DNA of 64,000 nucleotides from Litoditis marina. Its lineage: Eukaryota > Nematoda > Chromadorea > Rhabditida > Rhabditidae. A program made the translations under genes and the position numbers. Positions within the stretch are counted from its first letter, which is position 1. Each line of letters opens with the position of its first letter. Location of the stretch: contig OZ038434.1 in NCBI GenBank assembly GCA_964036275.1, positions 20,945,879 to 21,009,878 of the forward strand. The letters are read 5' to 3'. The notes beneath the pieces are model-generated. The model did no database searches, was not told where the DNA came from, and saw only the letters and a program-made list of their open reading frames with translations. Shown here piece by piece: positions 55,601-64,000 of this stretch.

Positions 55601-57750
55601 GAGTTCAAAAACACCAAGTTTGAACACTAAATCCCACGTAGGGCGAAAATCGCAACTCCATTCACGTCAATTTGGGGGTGTTTTTGGTTAGCACCGCCAC
55701 TCAATTATTTCGGGACTGTTTCAACTTATACAAATAAGATGAACATTTTTAAGTTTCTACACATGAGAGGAGTTCAAAAACACCAAGTTTGAACACTAAA
55801 TCCCACGTAGGGCGAAAATCGCAACTCCATTCACGTCAATTTGGGTGTGTTTTTGGTTAGCACCGCCACTCAATTATTTCGGGACTGTTTCAACTTATGC
55901 AAATAAGATGAACATTTTTGAGTTTCTACACATGAGAGGAGTTCAAAAACACCAAGTTTGAACACTAAATCCCACGTAGGGCGAAAATCGCAACTCCATT
56001 CACGTCAACTTGGGGGTGTTTTTGGTTAGCACCGCCACTCAATTATTTCGGGACTGTTTCAACTTATGCAAATAAGATGAACATTTTTGAGTTTCTACAC
56101 ATGAGAGGAGTTCAAAAATACCAAGTTCGAATACTAAATCTCACGTAGGGCGAAAATCGCAACTCCATTCACGTCAATTCGGGGGTGTTTTTGGTTAGCA
56201 CCGCCACTCAATTATTTCGGGACTGTTTCAACTTATACAGATAAGATGAACATTTTTAAGTTTCTACACATAAGAGGAGTTCAAAAATACCAAGTTTGAA
56301 TACTAAATCTCACGTAGGGCGAAAATCGCAACTCCATTCACGTCAATTTGGGTGTGTTTTTGGTTAGCACCGCCACTCAATTATTTCGGGACTGTTTCAA
56401 CTTATGCAAATAAGATGAACATTTTTGAGTTTCTACACATGAGAGGAGTTCAAAAACACCAAGTTTGAACACTAAATCCCACGTAGGGCGAAAATCGCAA
56501 CTCCATTCACGTCAACTTGGGGGTGTTTTTGGTTAGCACCGCCACTCAATTATTTCGGGACTGTTTCAACTTATGCAAATAAGATGAACATTTCTGAGTT
56601 TCTACACATGAGAGGAGTTCAAAAATACCAAGTTCGAATACTAAATCTCACGTAGGGCGAAAATCGCAACTCCATTCACGTCAATTCGGGGGTGTTTTTG
56701 GTTAGCACCGCCACTCAATTATTTCGGGACTGTTTCAACTTATGCAAATAAGATGAACATTTTTGAGTTTCTACACATGAGAGGAGTTCAAAAATACCAA
56801 GTTCGAATACTAAATCTCACGTAGGGCGAAAATCGCAACTCCATTCACGTCAATTCGGGGGTGTTTTTGGTTAGCACCGCCACTCAATTATTTCGGGACT
56901 GTTTCAACTTATGCAAATAAGATGAACATTTTTGAGTTTCTACACATGAGAGGAGTTCAAAAACACCAAGTTTGAACACTAAATCCCACGTAGGGCGAAA
57001 ATCGCAACTCCATTCACGTCAATTTGGGGGTGTTTTTGGTTAGCACCGCCACTCAATTATTTCGGGACTGTTTCAACTTATGCAAATAAGATGAACATTT
57101 TTGAGTTTCTACACATGAGAGGAGTTCAAAAGACCAAGTTTGAACACTAAATCTCACGTAGGGCGAAAATCGCAACTCCATTCACGTCAACTTGGGGGTG
57201 TTTTTGGTTAGCACCGCCACTCAATTATTTGAGGACTGTTTCAACTTATGCAAATAAGATGAACATTTTTGAGTTTCTACACATGAGGGGAGTTCAAAAG
57301 ACCAAGTTTGAACACTAAATCCCACGTAGGGCGAAAATCGCAACTCCATTCACGTCAACTTGGGGGTGTTTTTGGTTAGCACCGCCACTCAATTATTTCG
57401 GGACCGTTTCAACTTATGCTAATAAGATGAACATTTTGAAGTTTCTACACATGAGAGGAGTTCAAAAATACCAAGTTTGAATACTAAATCTCACGTACGG
57501 CGAAAATCGCAACTCCATTCACGTCAACTTGGGGGTGTTTTTGGTTAGCACCGCCACTCAATTATTTCGGGACTGTTTCAACTTATGCAAATAAGATGAA
57601 CATTTTTAAGTTTCTACACATGAGAGGAGTTCAAAAATACCAAGTTTGAATACTAAATCTCACGTAGGGCGAAAATCGCAACTCCATTCACGTCAACTTG
57701 GGGGTGTTTTTGGTTAGCACCGCCACTCAATTATTTCGGGACTGTTTCAA
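52700..57750 (-). repeat. Nested higher-order repeats, 12- and 13-monomer offsets
   Basis: The rare AATTATTTGAGGACTG variant lies at 53001, 55028 and 57223, offsets of 2027 and 2195 bp, and again at 61609. Nearby variants (CAAAAGACCAAG, GGTTATCACGG, ATTTTGAAGTTTC, GGGACCGTTTC) travel with it. The pattern indicates repeated block duplication with one monomer gained or lost. Confidence 0.75.
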
Positions 57751-60700
57751 CTTATACAGATAAGATGAACATTTTTAAGTTTCTACACATGAGAGGAGTT
57801 CAAAACTACCAAGTTTGAATACTAAATCTCACGTAGGGGGAAAATCGCAACTCCATTCACGTCAACTTGGGGGTGTTTTTGGTTAGCACGGCCACTCAAT
57901 TATTTCGGGACTGTTTCAACTTATGCAAATAAGATGAACATTTGTAAGTTTCTACACATGAGAGGAGTTCAAAAATACCAAGTTTGAATACTAAATCTCA
58001 CGTAGGGCGAAAATCGCAACTCCATTCACGTCAATTTGGGGGTGTTTTTGGTTAGCACCGCCACTCAATTATTTCGGGACTGTTTCAACTTATACAAATA
58101 AGATGAACATTTTTAAGTTTCTACACATGAGAGGAGTTCAAAAACACCAAGTTTGAACACTAAATACCACGTAGGGCGAAAATCGCAACTCCATTCACGT
58201 CAACTTGGGGGTGTTTTTGGTTAGCACCGCCACTCAATTATTTCGGGACTGTTTCAACTTATGCTAATAAGATGAACATTTTTGAGTTTCTACACATGAG
58301 AGGAGTTCAAAAATACCAAGTTTGAACACTAATTCTCACGTAGGGCAAAAATCGCAACTCCATTCACGTCAATTTGGGGGTGTTTTTGGTTAGCACCGCC
58401 ACTCAATTATTTCGGGACTGTTTCAACTTATGCTAATAAGATGAACATTTTTGAGTGTCTACACATGAGGGGAGTTCAAAAATACAAAGTTTGAATACTA
58501 AATCTCACGTAGGGCGAAAATCGCAACTCCATTCACGTCAACTTGGGGGTGTTTTTGTTAGCACCGCCACTCAATTATTTCGGGACTGTTTCAACTTATG
58601 CAAATAAGATGAACATTTTTAAGTTTCTACACATGAGAGGAGTTCAAAAATACCAAGTTTGAATACTAAATCTCACGTAGGGCGAAAATCGCAACTCCAT
58701 TCACGTCAACTTGGGGGTGTTTTTGGTTAGCACCGCCACTCAATTATTTCGGACTGTTTCAACTTATGCAAATAAGATGAACATTTTTAAGTTTCTACAC
58801 ATGAGAGGAGTTCAAAAATACGAAGTTTGAATACTAAATCTCACGTAGGGCGAAAATCGCAACTCCATTCACGTCAACTTGGGGGTGTTTTTGGTTAGCA
58901 CCGCCACTCAATTATTTCGGGACTGTTTCAACTTATGCTAATAAGATGAACATTTTTGAGTTTCTACACATGAGGGGAGTTCAAAAATACAAAGTTTGAA
59001 TACTAAATCTCACGTAGGGCGAAAATCGCAACTCCATTCACGTCAACTTGGGGGTGTTTTTGGTTAGCACCGCCACTCAATTATTTCGGGACTGTTTCAA
59101 CTTATGCAAATAAGATGAACATTTTCAAGTTTCTACACATGAGAGGAGTTCAAAAATACCAAGTTTGAATACTAAATCTCACGTAGGGCGAAAATCGCAA
59201 CTCCATTCACGTCAACTTGGGGGTGTTTTTGGTTAGCACGGCCACTCAATTATTTCGGGACTGTTTCAACTTATACAAATAAAATGAACATTTTTAAGTT
59301 TCTACACATGAGAGGAGTTCAAAAATACCAAGTTTGAACACTAAATCTCACGTAGGGCAAAAATCGCAACTCCATTCACGTCAATTTGGGGGTGTTTTTG
59401 GTTCGCACCGCCACTCAATTATTTCGGGACTGTTTCAACTTATGCTAATAAGATGAACATTTTTGAGTTTTTACACATGAGAGAAGTTCAAAAATACCAA
59501 GTTTGAACACTAAATCCCACGTAGGGCGAAAATCGCAACTCCATTCACGTCAATTTGGGGGTGTTTTTGGTTCGCACCGCCACTCAATTATTTCGGGACT
59601 GTTTCAACTTATGCTAATAAGATGAACATTTTTGAGTTTCTACACATGAGAGAAGTTCAAAAATACCAAGTTTGAACACTAAATCCCACGTAGGGCGAAA
59701 ATCGCAACTCCATTCACGTCAACTTGGGGGTGTTTTTGGTTAGCACCGCCACTCAATTATTTCGGGACTGTTTCAACTTATGCAAATAAGATGAACATTT
59801 TTAGGTTTCTACACATGAGAGGAGTTCAAAAATACCAAGTTGATTACTAAATCCCACGTAGGGCGAAAATCGCAACTCCATTCACGTCAACTTGGGGGTG
59901 TTTTTGGTTAGCACGGCCACTCAATTATTTCGGGACTGTTTCAACTTATGCAAATAAGATGAACATTTTTAAGTTTCTACACATGAGAGGAGTTCAAAAA
60001 TACCAAGTTTGAATACTAATCTCACGTAGGGCGAAAATCGCAACTCCATTCACGTCAACTTGGGGGTGTTTTTGGTTAGCACCGCCACTCAATTATTTCG
60101 GGACTGTTTCAACTTATGCAAATAAGATGAACATTTTAAGTTTCTACACATGAGAGGAGTTCAAAAATACCAAGTTTGAATACTAAATCCCACGTAGGGC
60201 GAAAATCGCAACTCCATTCACGTCAACTGGGGGGTGTTTTTGGTTAGCACCGCCACTCAATTATTTCGGGACTGTTTCAACTTATGCAAATAAGATGAAC
60301 ATTTTTGAGTTTCTACACATGAGAGAAGTTCAAAAATACCAAGTTTGAACACTAATTCTCACGTAGGGCAAAAATCGCAACTCCATTCACGTCAATTTGG
60401 GGGTGTTTTTGGTTAGCACCGCCACTCAATTATTTCGGGACTGTTTCAACTTATGCTAATAAGATGAACATTTTTGAGTTTCTACACATGAGGGGAGTTC
60501 AAAAATACAAAGTTTGAATACTAAATCTCACGTAGGGCGAAAATCGCAACTCCATTCACGTCAACTTGGGGGTGTTTTTGGTTAGCACCGCCACTCAATT
60601 ATTTCGGGACTGTTTCAACTTATGCAAATAAGATGAACATTTTTGAGTTTCTACACATGAGGGGAGTTCAAAAGACCAAATTTGAACACTAAATCCCACG

Positions 60701-63700
60701 TAGGGCGAAAATCGCAACTCCATTCACGTCAACTTGGGGGTGTTTTTGGTTAGCACCGCCACTCAATTATTTCGGGACCGTTTCAACTTATGCTAATAAG
60801 ATGAACATTTTGAAGTTTCTACACATGAGAGGAGTTCAAAAATACCAAGTTTGAATACTAAATCTCACGTACGGCGAAAATCGCAACTCCATTCACGTCA
60901 ACTTGGGGGTGTTTTTGGTTAGCACCGCCACTCAATTATTTCGGGACTGTTTCAACTTATGCAAATAAGATGAACATTTTTAAGTTTCTACACATGAGAG
61001 GAGTTCAAAAATACCAAGTTTGAATACTAAATCTCACGTAGGGCGAAAATCGCAACTCCATTCACGTCAACTTGGGGGTGTTTTTGGTTAGCACCGCCAC
61101 TCAATTATTTCGGGACTGTTTCAACTTATGCTAATAAGATGAACATTTTTGAGTTTCTACACATGAGAGGAGTTCAAAAATACCAAGTTTGAATACTAAA
61201 TCTCACGTAGGGCGAAAATCGCAACTCCATTCACGTCAATTTGGGGGTGTTTTTGGTTAGCACCGCCACTCAATTATTTCGGGACTGTTTCAACTTATAC
61301 AAATAAGATGAACATTTTTAAGTTTCTACACATGAGAGGAGTTCAAAAACACCAAGTTTGAACACTAAATCCCACGTAGGGCGAAAATCGCAACTCCATT
61401 CACGTCAATTTGGGGGTGTTTTTGGTTAGCACCGCCACTCAATTATTTCGGGACTGTTTCAACTTATGCAAATAAGATGAACATTTTTGAGTTTCTACAC
61501 ATGAGAGGAGTTCAAAAGACCAAGTTTGAACACTAAATCTCACGTAGGGCGAAAATCGCAACTCCATTCACGTCAACTTGGGGGTGTTTTTGGTTAGCAC
61601 CGCCACTCAATTATTTGAGGACTGTTTCAACTTATGCAAATAAGATGAACATTTTTAAGTTTCTACACATGAGAGGAGTTCAAAAATACCAAGTTTGAAT
61701 ACTAAATCTCACGTAGGGCGAAAATCGCAACTCCATTCACGTCAACTTGGGGGTGTTTTTGGTTAGCACCGCCACTCAATTATTTCGGGACTGTTTCAAC
61801 TTATGCAAATAAGATGAACATTTTTGAGTTTCTACACATGAGGGGAGTTCAAAAGACCAAGTTTGAACACTAAATCCCACGTAGGGCGAAAATCGCAACT
61901 CCATTCACGTCAACTTGGGGGTGTTTTTGGTTAGCACCGCCACTCAATTATTTCGGGACCGTTTCAACTTATGCTAATAAGATGAACATTTTGAAGTTTC
62001 TACACATGAGAGGAGTTCAAAAATACCAAGTTTGAATACTAAATCTCACGTACGGCGAAAATCGCAACTCCATTCACGTCAACTTGGGGGTGTTTTTGGT
62101 TAGCACCGCCACTCAATTATTTCGGGACTGTTTCAACTTATGCAAATAAGATGAACATTTTTAAGTTTCTACACATGAGAGGAGTTCAAAAATACCAAGT
62201 TTGAATACTAAATCTCACGTAGGGCGAAAATCGCAACTCCATTCACGTCAACTTGGGGGTGTTTTTGGTTAGCACCGCCACTCAATTATTTCGGGACTGT
62301 TTCAACTTATGCTAATAAGATGAACATTTTTGAGTTTCTACACATGAGAGGAGTTCAAAAATACCAAGTTTGAATACTAAATCTCACGTAGGGCGAAAAT
62401 CGCAACTCCATTCACGTCAATTTGGGGGTGTTTTTGGTTAGCACCGCCACTCAATTATTTCGGGACTGTTTCAACTTATACAAATAAGATGAACATTTTT
62501 AAGTTTCTACACATGAGAGGAGTTCAAAAACACCAAGTTTGAACACTAAATCCCACGTAGGGCGAAAATCGCAACTCCATTCACGTCAACTTGGGGGTGT
62601 TTTTGGTTAGCACCGCCACTCAATTATTTCGGGACTGTTTCAACTTATGCTAATAAGATGAACATTTTTGAGTTTCTACACATGAGAGGAGTTCAAAAAT
62701 ACCAAGTTTGAACACTAATTCTCACGTAGGGCAAAAATCGCAACTCCATTCACGTCAACTTGGGGGTGTTTTTGGTTAGCACCGCCACTCAATTATTTCG
62801 GGACTGTTTCAACTTATGCTAATAAGATGAACATTTTTGAGTTTCTACACATGAGAGGAGTTCAAAAATACCAAGTTTGAACACTAAATCTCACGTAGGG
62901 CGAAAATCGCAACTCCATTCACGTCAACTTGGGGGTGTTTTTGGTTAGCACCGCCACTCAATTATTTCGGGACTGTTTCAACTTATGCAAATAAGATGCA
63001 CATTTTTAAGTTTCTACACATGAGAGGAGTTCAAAAATACCAAGTTTGAATACTAAATCTCACGTAGGGCGAAAATCGCAACTCCATTCACGTCAACTTG
63101 GGGGTGTTTTTGGTTAGCACCGCCACTCAATTATTTCGGGACTGTTTCAACTTATGCAAATAAGATGCACATTTTTGAGTTTCTACACATGAGAGGAGTT
63201 CAAAAATACCAAGTTTGAACACTAATTCTCACGTAGGGCAAAAATCGCAACTCCATTCACGTCAACTTGGGGGTGTTTTTGGTTAGCACCGCCACTCAAT
63301 TATTTCGGGACTGTTTCAACTTATGCTAATAAGATGAACATTTTTGAGTTTCTACACATGAGAGGAGTTCAAAAATACCAAGTTTGAACACTAAATCTCA
63401 CGTAGGGCGAAAATCGCAACTCCATTCACGTCAACTTGGGGTGTTTTTGGTTAGCACCGCCACTCAATTATTTCGGGACTGTTTCAACTTATGCAAATAA
63501 GATGCACATTTTTAAGTTTCTACACATGAGAGGAGTTCAAAAATACCAAGTTTGAATACTAAATCTCACGTAGGGCGAAAATCGCAACTCCATTCACGTC
63601 AACTTGGGGGTGTTTTTGGTTAGCACCGCCACTCAATTATTTCGGGACTGTTTCAACTTATGCAAATAAGATGAACATTTTTAAGTTTCTACACATGAGA

Positions 63701-64000
63701 GGAGTTCAAAAATACCAAGTTTGAATACTAAATCTCACGTAGGGCGAAAATCGCAACTCCATTCACGTCAACTTGGGGGTGTTTTTGGTTATCACCGCCA
63801 CTCAATTATTGCGGGACTGTTTCAACTTATACAAATAAGATGAACATTTTTGAGTTTCTACACATGAGAGGAGTTCAAAATACCAAGTTTGAACACTAAA
63901 TCTCACGTAGGGCGAAAATCGCAACTCCATTCACGTCAACTTGGGGGTGTTTTGGTTAGCACCGCCACTCAATTATTTCGGGACTGTTTCAACTTATGCA

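Larger units (their letters stand above)
35909..64000 (-). repeat. Right satellite array, same monomer in reverse orientation
   Basis: About 166 monomers of the same 169-bp satellite, reverse complemented relative to the left array, extend to the right edge of the window. It starts directly after the last tRNA-like unit at ATGG|AGATAAGATGAAC. Monomers are more uniform than in the left array, with fewer homopolymer indels. They are arranged in long higher-order repeats. The reverse orientation is part of the window-wide palindrome. Confidence 0.98.

Noticed and set aside
1..64000. Assembly artefact (fold-back read) as the sole explanation of the palindrome
   Set aside because: One-sided transposon with target duplication, arm-specific indels and substitutions, and a non-palindromic centre all argue for true divergence, although long-read confirmation is still the decisive test.

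Overview
The window is eukaryotic and looks nematode, most likely Caenorhabditis-like. The reasons are short introns (47, 62 and 124 bp candidates), TTTCAG-type 3' splice sites, AT-rich spacers, and a truncated reading frame that resembles the nematode-expanded MSP/VAP fold. Species and chromosome cannot be read from the sequence. Nothing bacterial (operons, Shine-Dalgarno sites, CRISPR) is present.

Layout: the whole 64 kb is one mirror-image structure. A tandem satellite with a monomer of about 169 bp fills 1-17346. Three tandem units of about 240-300 bp follow (17347-18179), each carrying a 76-nt tRNA-like sequence on the minus strand. A single-copy-looking arm (18180-24402) leads to a 97-bp centre (24403-24499) made of three 31-bp repeats. 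The arm then returns in reverse complement (24500-35077), followed by the three tRNA-like units on the plus strand (35078-35908) and the satellite in opposite orientation (35909-64000). Pairing coordinates sum to 48902 near the centre and to about 53250-53256 farther out. The jump is explained by a 4346-bp element with terminal inverted repeats, flanked by TA, that sits only in the right arm (28646-32991). Its empty site is intact in the left arm at 20257-20258. The mirror continues monomer by monomer for about eight satellite units beyond the tRNA-like block (left to about 16010, right to about 37245) and then breaks.

Coding content is modest. Each arm holds small spliced or single-exon reading frames in mirrored pairs: an acidic protein with an internal repeat (19539-20043 / 33207-33715), a second spliced frame (20048-20330 / 28572-33202) whose right-arm intron received the transposon, a TATA-preceded two-exon candidate (21438-21986 / 26915-27463), and several weaker frames. 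At the exact centre a frame resembling the first half of an MSP/VAP domain runs into the breakpoint from both sides. The inserted element carries its own three-exon gene on the minus strand (104 aa), with good splice sites and continuous phase. No transposase was recognised in it.

The satellite shows higher-order repeats, including a nearly perfect 3067-bp (18-monomer) duplication at about 37855-43994 and an 1858-bp (11-monomer) duplication at about 43740-47460. The many single-base ORFs called across satellite monomers are not genes.
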